Assembly (NCBI GenBank): GCA_019802505.1
Contig: JAFMOC010000088.1
Location: forward strand, 562,001-626,000
From: Corydoras sp. C115
Lineage: Eukaryota; Chordata; Actinopteri; Siluriformes; Callichthyidae
Reading direction: 5' to 3'
DNA length: 64,000 nucleotides
Each line of letters opens with the position of its first letter. Positions within the stretch are counted from its first letter, which is position 1. Below, piece by piece: positions 45,427 to 60,640 of this stretch. The notes beneath the pieces are model-generated. The model saw nothing but the letters and a program-made list of their open reading frames with translations, did not search any database and had not been told where the DNA came from. A program made the position numbers and the translations under genes.

Positions 45427-47616
45427 ATGGATTCGCAGCGCGATACTACCAGCGGTCCACAGCGGACACCGGGATCAGATCTCTCTGCCCTTCGGAGCGA
45501 GTTGGGTGAGATTTCGGCCGTACTGCGCAACTTGTTGCAACGGCAAGCGGACTTTGAACAGGGGCTGGTGTCGCTCCGATCGGCCGTCGCCCAAGCAGCG
45601 TCTCCGGCCGCAGTTCCTGCGTTCCCTCCCGCAGCTCATGCGACACCTGGTCTTCCTGGATCTCCACCTCTGAGTATCTCCCTGTCAGAGCCAGAGAGGT
45701 ATGATGGAAATCCACTTACCTGTCCTGCTTTTCTCATGCAGTGCTCGCTGTTCCTACATAGCCGCTCCATCTCCAGCGATCAAGATAAGATTGCGCTGGT
45801 GATCTCCCGGCTTACCGGGAAGGCATGCGAGTGGACCACAGCCATTTGGGAAGCACAGGGTCCCGAAGTCCAGAACTTTTCCTCATTTATCGAGGCATTC
45901 AAGGCCGTGTTTAACCATCCAGTAGAGGGAGAACCCTGCGGAGAAGAGCTGATGTGGCTACGACAAGGGTCCCAGTCCGTTGCTGATTATGCGTTGTCGT
46001 TTCGTACTTTGGCTGCACGATCCGGCTGGAATGAGGCCTCCTTGAAAGCCCATTACCGAGAAAGACTACGTCCAGAAGTCCGACGCGAGATTTCCGGACG
46101 TGATTTCGGCGCCTCTCTCACCGATCTCATCCGTCTCTCCATCCTGATGGACCAGCATCTGAACCCCTCATCCAGGGGACGTCAGCACGTCACAGAGAGG
46201 GGTAGAGCGGAATCTTCACAGGCATCATCATCCCGTTTGTCCGAAGCAGAACCTATGCAGCTGGACACTACTCGACTGTCTCGTCAGGAGCGTCAACGCC
46301 GCCTCAGGTCCCATCTGTGTCTGTACTGTGGTGAGGCCTCACACATGGTTCGGAACTGCCCTGCACGGCCCTCTGACCGGACCCGTCGTCCAGCACCGGA
46401 GTCTCCCAGAGCGGTGAGAGGTCACAACACTCCTCAATCCCACCAGCTTCACATCGACGTAGAACTCTGCATCACCAAGACCAAGGTCAAAGCATGCGCT
46501 ATGATAGACTCAGGAGCTGATGGGAGTTTTATTGATCAGGGGTTTTGCCAGCAGGGGAATATTCCTCTCCGTGCTCTTGACTCTCCTATGAGGGTCTGTG
46601 CCGTGGACGGGAGACCTTTGTCTCTGGGGAGTATCACCCACAGGACTGTCCCTTTGGTTATGTACACCAGCACGGGTCACTCTGAGTTAATTTCATTTTT
46701 TGTAACCGCCTCTCCTTTTCTGCCTATCATTCTAGGTTTGCCTTGGCTGCGTCGGCATGATCCAGTCATATCCTGGGCCACTTCCCGTATCCTGGCTTGG
46801 TCACCCCGTTGTCAACAGGAGTGCCTGGGTTCCCCTAGTACTCCCCGACTACTGTCCAGTGTGTCCTCCGATGCTGCTTCTTTCAGTCAGGTGCCTCCGG
46901 TATATGCGGACTGGTCCAAGGTCTTTAGTAGGGAGCATGCTAACACCTTACCCCCCAACCGTCCGTACGACTGCGCCATTGATTTGGTAGAAGGGGCCAA
47001 GTTACCGCACTCACGTCCGTACCCACTCTCGGCTAATGAGACGCGCACTATGAGAGAGTATATTGCCGAGGCTCTAAAAAACGGGTTTATTCGCCCTTCC
47101 AAGTCTCCAGCTGCATCCGGGTTCTTTTTCGTCCCCAAGGCAGGAGGAGAGCTTCGTCCATGTATTGATTATCGTGAGCTTAATAAGGTAACTAAGCGCT
47201 ACCCTTACCCATTCCCGCTTATTCCGTCCAACCTTGAACGTCTCCATGGGGCTCGCGTCTTTACTAAATTAGATCTTCGGAATGCGTATAACCTCGTTCG
47301 CATACGGCCGGGGGATGAGTGGAAAACCGCCTTCATTACTACTACAGGACATTATGAATACCTCGTCATGCCTTTCGGTTTATCTAACGCTCCCTCGGTG
47401 TTCCAAGCCTTTATTAATGACGTCCTACGCGAGTTCCTGGATGAGGGAATCATAGTTTATCTAGATGATATTCTCATTTTCTCCCAGGACCTAGAAAGTC
47501 ACGTTAAGCTGGTACGGCAGGTGCTGTCTCGTCTCGAAATGTGTCTTTCATGCTACCAGTATTTCTTTTTTGGGGTTTGTGCTCTCCAAGGAAGGGTTGG
47601 AGATGGACCCACTTAA
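45427..47616 (+). pseudogene. gag-protease-RT part of gypsy element 3
   Basis: The first ATG in frame after the leader, 45427, begins MDSQRDTTSGPQ. Gag has a coiled N-terminal segment, the ERYDGNPLTC block and a CCHC zinc knuckle (CLYCGEASHMVRNC, from residue 298). The same frame continues without a stop or slip into protease (IDSGADGSFID, active-site Asp at residue 361) and reverse transcriptase, with KLDLRNAYN and the catalytic YLDD at residues 678-681. About 26 residues after YLDD, near 47536, roughly 29 bases are missing compared with gypsy element 1, and the frame runs out of register to a stop at 47616. The product would keep the polymerase active site but lose the connection to RNase H and integrase. 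All else appears intact. Confidence 0.93.
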
Positions 47617-49837
47617 GGTTCAGGCAGTCCTAAATTGGCCCACACCTTCTTCCGTGAAAGAGCTCCAGAGGTTTTTGGGTTTCGCCAATTTTTATCGCCG
47701 TTTTATCCAGGGTTTTAGCCGTCGCGCATTACCCCTTACATCACTGCTTAAAGGCAAACCCAAGGTGTTACGGTGGAACTCTGAGGCGGATCGAGCGTTC
47801 CGGGAACTGAAAAGGTGTTTTACCTCAGCTCCTGTCCTTATACACCCGGACTCTAGCAAACAGTTTGTGGTAGAGGTGGACGCATCATGTAGCGGGGTGG
47901 GAGCCATTCTGTCCCAAAAGGGGGCAAATAGTTCAGTACTTCGTCCTATTGCCTACTTCTCCCGTAAATTTAGTGCTGCCGAGTGTAATTACGGAATTGG
48001 TGATCGCGAGTTATTAGCTGTCAAGCTGGCTTTAGAAGAGTGGCGTCATTGGCTTATCGGTTCGCCGTTCCCAATCCTCGTTCTCACAGATCACAAGAAT
48101 TTAGAATTCTTGAAGGGAGCACGTCGTATGAACGCCCGCCAGGCCCGGTGGTCTCTGTTTTTTAACAACTTTGACCTTCTAATCTCGTTTCGTCCGGGGA
48201 GGGAGAACCGTAGGGCGGACGCTTTGTCGCGGGTCCACGGCCCTGCTGAGTCCGATCCCGAGTTAGGTGACGCGATTATTCCACCACATCGCTTCGTTTG
48301 TCCTATCCAGTGGGAGATTGACCAATTGATTCGCGACGCCACCTCCGGAATGGCTCCTCCTCCTGGATGTCCGGCGGAGGCACTGTACGTCCCCCCTACA
48401 CTCCGAGATCGGCTTATCTCGTGGGCTCACACATCCCTTAGCGCAGGTCACCCGGGGGTCGGTCGCACTATACAAGTATTGTTGCGGAAATATTGGTGGG
48501 AGACGCTTCGTACCGACGTGCAGAGGTTCGTACTGTCTTGCTCTCTTTGCGCCGCTTGCAAGACCCCACGTACCTTGCCTGCCGGTAAGTTGCTCCCGCT
48601 TCCGGTTCCCGATCGTCCGTGGTCACACATTTCCATTGATTTTATTACTGGTCTTACTCCTTCTAACGGCTACTCAGTCATCTGCTCTATTCTAGATTGT
48701 TTCTCCCGCGCTATTCGCCTAATTCCTCTCAAAGGTATGCCTTCTGCGTTCGAGACCGCAGAATTATTATTCCAACACATTTTCACTACGTTCGGGATCC
48801 CAGAGTCGATTCTTTCCGACCGGGGAGCACAGTTCACGTCGGCAGTGTGGCGGGCGTTCATGGAGAAACTAGGGGTATCGGTCTGCTTAACTTCTGGTTT
48901 TCATCCAGAGTCTAACGGGGCATGTGAAAGGACTCACCAGGAGGTGTCTAAATTTTTACGCTTATATGTGCACCATAATCCCACCGACTGGTCACGGTAT
49001 CTACCATGGGCAGAGATCGCTCAAAATTCCCTGAGACACTCCTCCACTGGTCTTACCCCGTATCAGTGCGTTCTTGGTTACCAACCTCCGTTCGCACCAT
49101 GGGATAGCACACCCACGGACGCTCCCGCGGTGGACGCCTGGTTTCGCCGTAGCGAGGGTGTTTGGGAACAGGTTCACCGTCGCATAGAGACGGTTCTACA
49201 ACGCGCCAAACGTCAGGCTGATTGCTCTCGCGGGGAGACGCCCCAATATCAAGTAGGGGACATGGTTTGGCTTAGCTCCAGGGATATTCGGTGTCGCAGA
49301 GGTACTCGGAAACTCTTGCTGAGGTATTTAGGTCCTTTTCCCATTGCGGCTAGAATTAATGAGGTGGCTGTCCGACTTAGTCTCCCCCGGCATATGCGTA
49401 TTCACCCTACATTCCACGTCTCTCGTCTTAAACCCTTTGTCCCTGGACCTCTCGAGACCACCTGGCGAGAGGCCAACGCTGAACCCTCCTCTGAGACAGA
49501 ACCCAATATCTATACGGTATCATCCCTACTCGACTCGCGCAGACGCAATCGTAGACTGCAATATCTAGTGGAGTGGGAGGGATTTGGACCCGAGGAACGC
49601 AGTTGGGTGTTCGCGGAGGACATCCTGGACAAGGAGTTGATCCGGGAGTTTCATCGTAATTTTCCCGAGAGACCAGCCCCGCGGCCCAGAGGACGCCCTC
49701 GCCGCCAAGGCAATCCTAGGGGTCCCCGACCGGCCTATGACCCGGTCTTAGGACCCCCGTCCGGGAGGGGTAATGTCAGTGTTCCTGCGGTTCGCCCGGC
49801 TCCCCGCCTATCACGGTCCGTCTCTCCGGATTATTGA
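47537..49837 (+). pseudogene. RT end-RNase H-integrase-chromodomain of gypsy element 3
   Basis: This is the continuation of pol in the next register. SFLGFVLSKEG is the RT thumb/connection. RNase H follows with VVEVDASCSGVG near 47870, RELLAVKLALEEW and LTDHKNLEF. Integrase has an HHCC zinc part near 48430-48560 (HTSLSAGHPG ... CSLCAACK), catalytic Asp in SIDFITGL and in LSDRGAQF, and Glu in NGACERTHQE. A chromodomain spans about 49510-49670 (YLVEWEGFGPEERSW), with a basic Arg/Pro tail (RPRGRPRRQG). The frame is open to 49837 and passes through the polypurine tract into the first 64 bases of the 3' LTR. It lacks its own start because of the upstream deletion. Confidence 0.93.
49761..49773 (+). 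other. Polypurine tract, gypsy element 3
   Basis: CCGGGAGGGGTAA directly before the 3' LTR. The pol frame reads across it. Confidence 0.7.
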
Positions 49838-50343
49838 TGTCAGCTGATGACTATTTTCCACCCACGTCATTTCCTATTTAAGGCGATCAGAATTGCTCCT
49901 TCCCCGCGAAGGATCTTTGTTCTCTCCTGCAGTTCGCTCATGTTTACTCTATGCTTGTGTTCTATACTGGATCTCCGTGTGTTGCTTATAGGTCCTAGGA
50001 GCTACGTTTTCGCTTCCCACAGCGACGGACTCTTCATTGACAGACCGCGGTTTGGAGGATCACGTGTCTGCTAGGAAGGAGGAGTGATGTGTCCCGGTTC
50101 CCACACAGCAGGAGGCGGATACTCTCGTCACCGGTCTACGGCGACGTCACTGGTGACGCTGACCCCGTTCCCAGAGTCACGTGACCGATGGTTCCTCCAT
50201 ATTTTGAGTCTGCAGCGTTCCAGTGCTTTTGTTTTGTTTTTGTTGAACGCTATCGTTCTTTCCCGACGTCAAGGGATCTGCATTAAAACAGAACCGAACT
50301 GTTTTTGACTAGTTTTCTGTTTTTTGTTCTGCACGTCGTAACA
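49774..50343 (+). repeat. 3' LTR of gypsy element 3
   Basis: 570 bp, the same length as the 5' LTR. Differences seen: gttcccgcgg/gttcctgcgg, gagtgacgtg/gagtgatgtg and ggttccgcca/ggttcctcca. Confidence 0.95.
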
Positions 50344-50348
50344 CTATG

Positions 50349-51284
50349 ATCATAAATTTACAAAGGAGAACTAAAGCTTACTTCACTCAAGCACTGAATA
50401 AACCAGAATCCAATTACACAAAAAGAACTGTTGCATTAAAGTATTTGTGTCCCGATATCTGTCTATTGTGCCATTTACACTTTGTAAAGATGATGCATCG
50501 CTTACGTGACTGCTGCTATTTGGATAAGCAGAAGGACAGATGGCATGATGGCTGGCGACTTTCCAGACCTTCAATTTCACTATTAAAATTAGCAGGATGC
50601 ATCATGCTAATGTGAATGTACGATCTCAAAAGCCAAGCAAGGTTAAGTGGGAAGAATCCACTGTAATAGTGACTGTGGTGAAAACATGGTACCAGTAGGG
50701 ATATTTTTTTTTTTTGGCCGAGAGAGACAATAAGCTGGGAGTTGTAAAAAAAAAATGGCTGCGCACTAAAAAGATGCACATTAAATAGTGTGTTAGAGTC
50801 AGAGTGTACGGTGTAAAGCATTATATGCACAATGATCAAGCCTTGAGGAGCAAAATTGACTTCTATTCCACCTATGAGAAGAGCAAGTACTGCCAAAGGT
50901 TTTACTGGCTGGGCTGTTTGAGATTAGTGAAGCATGCAATTGGCATACACATGGTACAAAGAGGGGGCCAACACAATGGCTGATAGTCAAGATCAAAGTT
51001 CTCCAGTCCAGTGCACCCACAAAGTGAGTGAATATGAACATGCTATCTTTATCCACAACCAATTGCTACATGCTTATTTTTTGTAAAAGAATGGGTTATT
51101 CTCAGGAGCACAGCGTCTATTTCCAGAGTAGTTCGTGAATGGATGCCACCTGTGCAACATGTTTAGTTGTAAATTTTCCTCACTATTATATACTCCACTG
51201 TCAGTGGTATTATTACAAACTGGAAGCAAATGCACATGACAGCAGCTCAGCCACAAAGTGGTAATAAACATAAAATGTGTGGGG
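50349..51284. other. Unrecognised stretch
   Basis: No repeat or gene recognised. Frames of 65-126 codons on both strands overlap each other and lack motifs. Confidence 0.4.
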
Positions 51285-51850
51285 TCAGCAGATGCTGAGG
51301 CACATAGTGCACAGAGGTCGTCGACGTTCTACAATGTTAATCATTGCAGATCTTTAAAATGAATGTGTCCTTCAGAATAGCTTAAGAACAGTGTGCAGAG
51401 AGCTTCATGGAATGGGTTCCCATGGCCTAGCAGCTGAATTGAATGTAATGGTATAAGGAATGGCAACAGTGAACTCTAGAGCAGTGGAGACATGTTCTCT
51501 GGTACAATAAATCATGCTTTTCTGTCTGTTGTTATTGAATTAACAACTTTGCTGGTTTCCAGGAGAATGGCACTTGAAATATAATGTTTGATAAAGGGGT
51601 AATTATGGTGTGTAGTTGTTTTTTTAGGAGTTTGGCTCTTCCCTTTAGCTCCTTTAATAGGAACTCTTAATGTTTCAGCCAAGAGAGTTTTATTCCAACT
51701 TTATCATACCAACTTTAAAGGAACAGTTTTGACATGGCCTTTTTCTGGTCTAACATGACATGGATGGGCGGGTTTGGTGTGGATGTACTTGAAAGTCCTG
51801 ACCTCAAATCAATATAATTTTGGGATGAATTAAATGCCAATCAGAAATTC
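51285..51850 (+). pseudogene. Tc1-like transposase relic with internal deletions
   Basis: The DNA runs in the order of a common fish Tc1-type transposase. It includes a 'cacagaggtcg' start, 'agagagcttcatggaatggg' and 'actctagagcagtggagac' (the TLEQWRR region). It continues with 'ggtaattatggtgtgtagttg' (the GIMVWGC region), 'ggaactcttaatgtttcagc' and finally 'gtcctgacctcaaatcaat' (the SPDLNPIE region). Large pieces between these are missing, including the first catalytic Asp block and most of the second. No usable frame remains. Confidence 0.75.
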
Positions 51851-55127
<3,277 letters not shown>

Positions 55128-55693
55128 CAGGTAGAGGCAGGTGATAAATATCTTTTATAATAACTAGCATACAGATTTAAACAGAATAACAGACATTAAA
55201 ACTAAAACAGTGCAAAACAACAAGCATGGAGACACAGGAAGAGAACAGAATACAGGTCTAAATAGAGCTAACAAACAACCAGCCAACTGAATATGCACAA
55301 ATATAGGTTTAAACAGAATAGCAAGAAACGCAGGCCTAAATTGAGTATGCACGAATAAACAGACTAACCAGAAATATAGACATAAACAATGCTATTGTTC
55401 TGTTGTCACCTGTCAGAAACAAACACACAGAAAACCTTTAAGCAAGGGGTGAAGAACCAATTGAAGAACCAAAGAAGACATCTTATCTCATTATCTTCTT
55501 ATTATACTATGGTGGGAGGGGGGTTCCATATGCCCATGCCCATCCTGTGCAGATACACCCAGAACAGGGTGCGAATCCATTGCTGGCACACTTACTTCAC
55601 ACAGACACACTCTAAATAAATGTGTGCAATTTAGCAATTTCGATAGGGACATTTTAGCATAGCCAGTTTAACTTGAATCCATGTTTTTGGACT
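55128..55693. repeat. Direct duplication, copy 1
   Basis: 566 bp that recur in the same orientation at 58687-59236 with a few percent difference and small indels. The unit includes unrecognised sequence plus the first part of a reversed SINE. Both units end within the SINE at the same 'ccatgtttttggac'. Confidence 0.88.
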
Positions 55694-55797
55694 GTTGGAA
55701 GGAAATCAGAGAACCCAGAGAAAACCACCACCCAGATCAGTATTCGAAAATGTATCCCCAGTGCTGGGAGCCAAACATGCTAACCACTAATCCCGCA
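55485..55797 (-). mobile_element. Diverged SINE copy
   Basis: Minus strand: degraded head ('ttagtggttagcatgtttgg'), middle with a 40-bp or so foreign patch near 55620-55660, and 3' module. The first 200 bp on the plus strand lie in the 566-bp duplication. Confidence 0.7.
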
Positions 55798-56955
55798 ATC
55801 CAAACATAACATAGATAGTCAATTAAAATAATTTAAGGTAATTAACAAGGAAAAATTAAGAACACACCAAAAGACCCCAGAAATAACATATATTCATACA
55901 GTAGCAACAACATTACAATATTGTCATCCTGCCATGTTTTGCTTAGATTTAAATGTCATCCATGTACAAAATAAAATATACACTGTAAAATGCGCAGAAA
56001 CCACAGCAAAAAGTGACAGCTGCAGTCAAGCCGATTAAAGGAGGAATTTAGCCATTATTGGACTGAATAAGCTGAATTCTTTAAACAGTTAAGCACAGGC
56101 ATTTGTGGGGCTTTCCAATATATGATACATTATCTCAGAATGGAGAAATAGAATAAAAGTAAGTAAAAAAAGAACAAGAATGAGAGGCAGAGAGAGACAG
56201 CCATAAAACGTGCTCCATTGCGTGACAAGGCTGATGGAATTGCAGAGATGGCAGGAGGTTAAGAGCTTCAAGCGTCCAGGGGCAAACCAGGCCACCTGCC
56301 TACACACCCACTCTTCCCACATTTAGAATGACTGAGCTGCTCATTGTAAGAGGTCTTAAAAAAAAAGATTTACGACAACTGATCATAGATCAGTAGTTGC
56401 AGATATGTGCAGTTATATCAGCTAGAGATCTGAAGCATTTACCACATTGAACAGTAAATGGGAGTAATACTATTAAGTAGCCAATGCCACTGAACATAAC
56501 CATGTGACAAATTTTTGTATTGTATGCACTGTCTGGCAACAAATAAAATTGGCATTGTGGCGTGAGAACATGATTGAGCAGAGTCTTTAAATGGGAGGCA
56601 GGATTGGTGCGCAGATCAGGTAAGCTGTAACACCTGCCATTTATTAACATGTGTAATTATCATTCCTTCTGTGTGCAGTAAAAAGAGACTGGAAGCAGGC
56701 AGGTGAAAGAGAGATGGAAGTATTTATGTGTATTTGTTGAACAAGCATGAATTACTGTAAAGCCCTGCATTGATTTGTGTTTGGTAAAATAAATCCCTTT
56801 TTTGTTTGGTACACACATCTGATTCATAACGACCTTATCACAGTCATATCGATATGTGAGTATTCTGTTGAGTTTCTTTAGCTGGTCAGGTTTAAGCTCA
56901 ATAATATAGTGTGGCAAAATGTTTTAACCAGAATGTCTTTTAATATACACTACAT
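55798..56955. other. Unrecognised stretch
   Basis: No repeat or gene recognised. About 56180-56330 is less AT-rich than its surroundings. Confidence 0.4.
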
Positions 56956-56959
56956 ACTG

Positions 56960-57345
56960 CATATGCAGGTCAAACATTATAAAGATGGAAAAATATTGGG
57001 ACAAATCCTCACTTGAATTCCAGTCCGAATGCCACATTTGTATACATTCAAGCACCTTTCTATACATTTTGAACAATTGTGTGCTTTTAAAATTGTGCCG
57101 CCAGTTTGGGGAAGGCCATATTTTGATCCAGCATGACTTTGCATCAGTGCACAAAACAAGGTCAATAAAGTCATAAGCAGGTGAGATTGGTGTTGGATGA
57201 CCTGCACGGAGGTCTCACCTTAGCCCTATTAAACACCTTCTAGATAAACGTGAACAGATATTGTGAACCTCTATTGCAACATCAAGGTCTTACAAATGCT
57301 CTAAGCTTTTTGTAGAAAACCAGAGGAGTGGAATCTGTTCTATAG
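56960..57345 (+). pseudogene. Tc1-like transposase relic
   Basis: The frame at 56985-57176 ends CRQFGEGHILIQHDFASVHK, then TRSIKS, which matches the second-Asp block of a fish Tc1-type transposase (QFG.GP.LFQHD.APVHKARSIK). The Asp is retained. Downstream DNA ('gtgttggatgacctgcacgg', 'ctcaccttagccctattaaa') fits the SPDLNPIE and helical C-terminal part but is broken by stops. It is the same family as the relics at 51285 and 60430. Confidence 0.72.
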
Positions 57346-57496
57346 TGGTGCAGCTTTAGTTTTTAAACCTAAACCTAGTTTTTTAGAATTTAAATGTTCA
57401 TTTAAATAAAAATGAATCAAATAATACAAAATATACTTTGTGTCACTGATTTATTTGTGGTGTTTGAATGAACAAAATTCAAATTAGTTAGTTAAT

Positions 57497-57545
57497 TAAT
57501 TAGTTTGGCTTGTGTAGTTCAGTCACAGTCAATCAGCTGCATAAA
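57497..57545 (+). repeat. 49-bp inverted repeat, left arm
   Basis: Starts TAATTAGTTTGGCTTG and ends CAGCTGCATAAA. It is a perfect inverted match of 58508-58556. No flanking target duplication or transposase was found. Confidence 0.9.
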
Positions 57546-57650
57546 AAATTGATTAGTAATGCAATCTTCATTGATGAACATTGGCAGAAAAATGGAAAGG
57601 CTCTGCATCTGTCAACATAGCATTGAAATATACAATTCTAGTTGTACTGC

Positions 57651-57826
57651 GGGCGGCTTAGTGGCAAGCACGTTTGCCTCTCAGCACTAGGGATTCCCGG
57701 TTCGAATCCCAATCTGGGTGGAGTTTCCATGTTCTCCCCGTGTCCATGTGGGTTTCCTCCGGGTTCTCTGGTTTCCTCCCACAGTCCAAGAACATGGATC
57801 AAGTCAAATAAGTCAAGTAAGTTGGA
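57651..57826 (+). mobile_element. SINE 5' module inserted alone
   Basis: Only the tRNA-like head and early middle are present, followed by a tail of related AAGTCAA-type units instead of the 3' module. It is flanked by its own 12-bp duplication, TAGTTGTACTGC, at 57639-57650 and 57827-57838. Confidence 0.85.
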
Positions 57827-57984
57827 TAGTTGTACTGCTGTTCAGTACTACTATAGGACCACATCATTCTTTAACCAGAGTGTTCCCTGTTCTTTGAATC
57901 AAACAGGGCACTCACTCACACCTGTTTGGCACATCATTAATTGACAGCACCTGACTTTAATTTTACCTTCAAATTATTTGCCAT

Positions 57985-58336
57985 AGGGCGGCACGGTGGC
58001 TTAGTGGTTAGCATGTTCGCCTCTCAGCGCTAGGGATTCCCGGTTCGAATCCCCATCTGGGTGGAGTTTCCATGTTCTCCCCGTGTCTGCGTGGGTTTCC
58101 TCCAGGTTCTCCGGTTTCCTCCCACCGTCCAAAAACATGGATTAAGTCAATTGAATTCTCAAAATTGCCCCATATAGAGTGTGTTTGAGTGAGTGAGTGT
58201 GTGCCCAGCCATGGATTGGTGCCCTGTCCTGGGTCTATCTGCCCAGCGCCCGAGACGTTCTCCCCTGGATGGGCATGGGGAACAGCACCGCGACCCTAAA
58301 AGAGGATAAAGCGGAAGATGATGAATGAATGAATGA
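57985..58336 (+). mobile_element. Full SINE copy with target duplication
   Basis: A box at 57997-58008 (tggcttagtggt), B box at 58042-58052 (ggttcgaatcc), middle, 3' module and (TGAA)n tail. ATTATTTGCCAT is duplicated at 57973-57984 and 58337-58348. It is the best-preserved copy in the window. Confidence 0.93.
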
Positions 58337-58507
58337 ATTATTTGCCATTTCAAAAGGTTCAGATACATTTGCCACTCATAGATATGTAAATATAATTTTT
58401 ATTTTAATTTCAAAAATTTGAATTGAAATATTTGTTGTGTCAGTTCTTGATTTCATTTTATTTATCTACTTTTTATGTTTTTTGAAAAGTAATAATTTAT
58501 GCAAACA

Positions 58508-58556
58508 TTTATGCAGCTGATTGACTGTGACTGAACTACACAAGCCAAACTAATTA
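58508..58556 (-). repeat. 49-bp inverted repeat, right arm
   Basis: Perfect inverted match of 57497-57545. The 962 bp between the arms contain two SINEs in the same orientation. Confidence 0.9.
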
Positions 58557-58686
58557 GGCCAAGTACTATAATAAATGGGAAGAAGGAAAACACTAAGCAT
58601 ATTAATACAGTACATTTTACAACAGTAACTCTTCTTTTTTTACTGAGGTGTACAAGTGTAAATATTGTTCATGAAAATAAGGCATA

Positions 58687-59236
58687 AGGTAGAGGCAGGA
58701 GATAAATATAGTTTATAATAACTAGCATACAGATTCAAACAGAATAACAGACATTAAAACTAAAACAGTGCAAAACAACAAGCATGGAGACACAGGAAGA
58801 GAACAGAATACAGGTCTAAATAGATCTAACAAACAACCAGCCAACTGAATATGCACAAATATAGGTTTAAACAGAATAGCAAGAAATACAGGCCTAAATT
58901 GAGTATGCATGAATAAACAGATTAACCAGAAATGTAGACATAAACAATGCTATTGTTCTGTTGTCACCTGTCAGAAACAAACACACAACAAACATTTAAG
59001 CAAGGGGTGAAGAACCAATTGAAGAACCAAAGAAGACATCTCATTATCTTCTTATTATACTATGGTGGGAGGGGGGTTCCCTATGCCCATGCCCATCCTG
59101 TGCAGATACATCCAGAACAGGGTGCCAATCCATTGCTGGCACACTTACTTCACACAGACACTCTATGTGTGCAATTTAGCAATTTCGATAGGGACATTTT
59201 AGCATAGCCAGTTTAACTTGAATCCATGTTTTTGGA
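58687..59236. repeat. Direct duplication, copy 2
   Basis: Second copy of 55128-55693, 3.56 kb downstream and in the same orientation. It contains a shortened SINE part (59040-59236, -). Confidence 0.88.
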
Positions 59237-60429
59237 CAAAAAAGCAAATGTTGCAAAATGAAAATACAATCAGACACCCAACAACATGCATACACACATA
59301 CATATAAAAAAATACCAGTAAGCATACTCTTCAATCATTCTGGCATATTAAATTTCTTTCTTTCAATCTTGTGGTGTTACTGCTGTACTCTATCAAATAG
59401 GTTCCTTTGAAAACAGCAGCAGTACCCCTCAACAAAATTTGGAAACACTAAAGGAAAAATTCACACCAAACAGAGCAATAGTTGTTCTTTTTGTCTTTAC
59501 TCTCTTTCGCTTTTACTTTCAATATATGTCTCTCTTCCTTTCTGTTTCTCGTGTCTGTAAGAGGATGACAAGCGTGCAGGTTGATCTGTCACCATACTGG
59601 CATCATCAGAGAGAGAGAGACACAGAAAGATGGGTGACAGTGAGTCTTAAATTTAAGCCCCTTCAGATGGAGGAACACTTTGTGCCTGTGCCATCTAAAT
59701 TCATACAGAATACTCAGTGTACAATCCATTAATACATTTAATTTAAATAATAAGCCCAGAGCAACAATCAGCATTTCATGAATCATCTGTGCAAAAAATA
59801 GATGGCCAAATGCAGTAAAATTCTTACATATACCAATCATAAATGTTTGTACAAAACTACAGGGCTACAGTGGTACATCATACTTTATTTAGCAAATGAT
59901 TCATAATACCTAAATCAACAAAAACAATTTAAAAACATTCAAAGTTCAAAGTACAATTCACATTATGTCAATGATGTGAAAAGTTTGCTTTTGCTTATTT
60001 ATTATGAAAATAAACCCTTAACCCTGAGGTCCAAGGAAATAAATAAATGAATACAAAATACTTTTGTGCATGTAAATACAATAAATACTAACTATTTATC
60101 TCTTTTGCTTACAGTTATTACTCTACTTTACAAGAACATACAGTGTTAGGGAATTTTTCCTTTTCCAATTGTTGCTTCGGCTTGTTCTTTGGGGAATACA
60201 ACACTTAAAAAATGTTGCAATGAGAGACATTACACTATTGTGAATTGCATTATATAAATAAATAAATGGGAACTTGAAGAGATATAGATTATGAGTAAAT
60301 TTAGGAAGCATTCAGGTGCACAAGGTCATGTCAGGCTTTTATCTTGATGCCGACAAGCTCTCTACGATCTCTATTCATTATCATTCTCAACGATTAAATG
60401 AGTATTGATGTGTATTTTTTCAAATATTT
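59237..60429. other. Unrecognised stretch
   Basis: AT-rich. No gene or repeat recognised. Confidence 0.45.
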
Positions 60430-60640
60430 TGGCCCACCCTCTAACAACTGCCATGGTCATTTTTGAGAATTTTTCCAGTAGCTCATTTATGAAGTCAGGG
60501 GTTGTTGCTGGACAAAAAATACCTGGCTAACAATCTCCACTCTAACTCATCCCAAAGGTGTTCAGGTTAAGGTCAGGACTCTCTACAGGCCACTCAAGTT
60601 CTTCCCCATCTATCTATTTACCCATTTCACAAAGCTCTCC
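60430..60640 (-). pseudogene. Tc1-like transposase relic, reversed
   Basis: Read on the minus strand: 'gaagaacttgagtggcctgt', 'gagtcctgaccttaacctga' and 'acctttgggatgagttagag'. These correspond to the EELEWP, SPDLNP and HLWDELE parts of a fish Tc1-type transposase. A helical C-terminal piece follows (TTPDFINELLEKFSKM). The catalytic Glu codon and adjoining frame are damaged. Confidence 0.68.

Larger units (their letters stand above)
44806..50343 (+). mobile_element. Gypsy element 3: young, nearly intact
   Basis: A 5538-bp Tf1/sushi-type chromodomain gypsy element. Two 570-bp LTRs lie at 44806-45375 and 49774-50343, and I see three single-base differences between them. CTATG is duplicated at 44801-44805 and 50344-50348. 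Gag and pol form one continuous frame, broken only by a deletion of about 29 nt in the reverse transcriptase region. The close LTRs imply a recent insertion. No envelope gene is present. Confidence 0.95.

Noticed and set aside
55164..55352. A 62-codon minus-strand frame repeated at 58722-58910 as a conserved small gene
   Set aside because: It recurs because the DNA is duplicated; there is no independent sign of coding.
57985..58060. A tRNA gene suggested by A and B boxes
   Set aside because: It is the head of a dispersed SINE with target duplications; no complete cloverleaf was made out.
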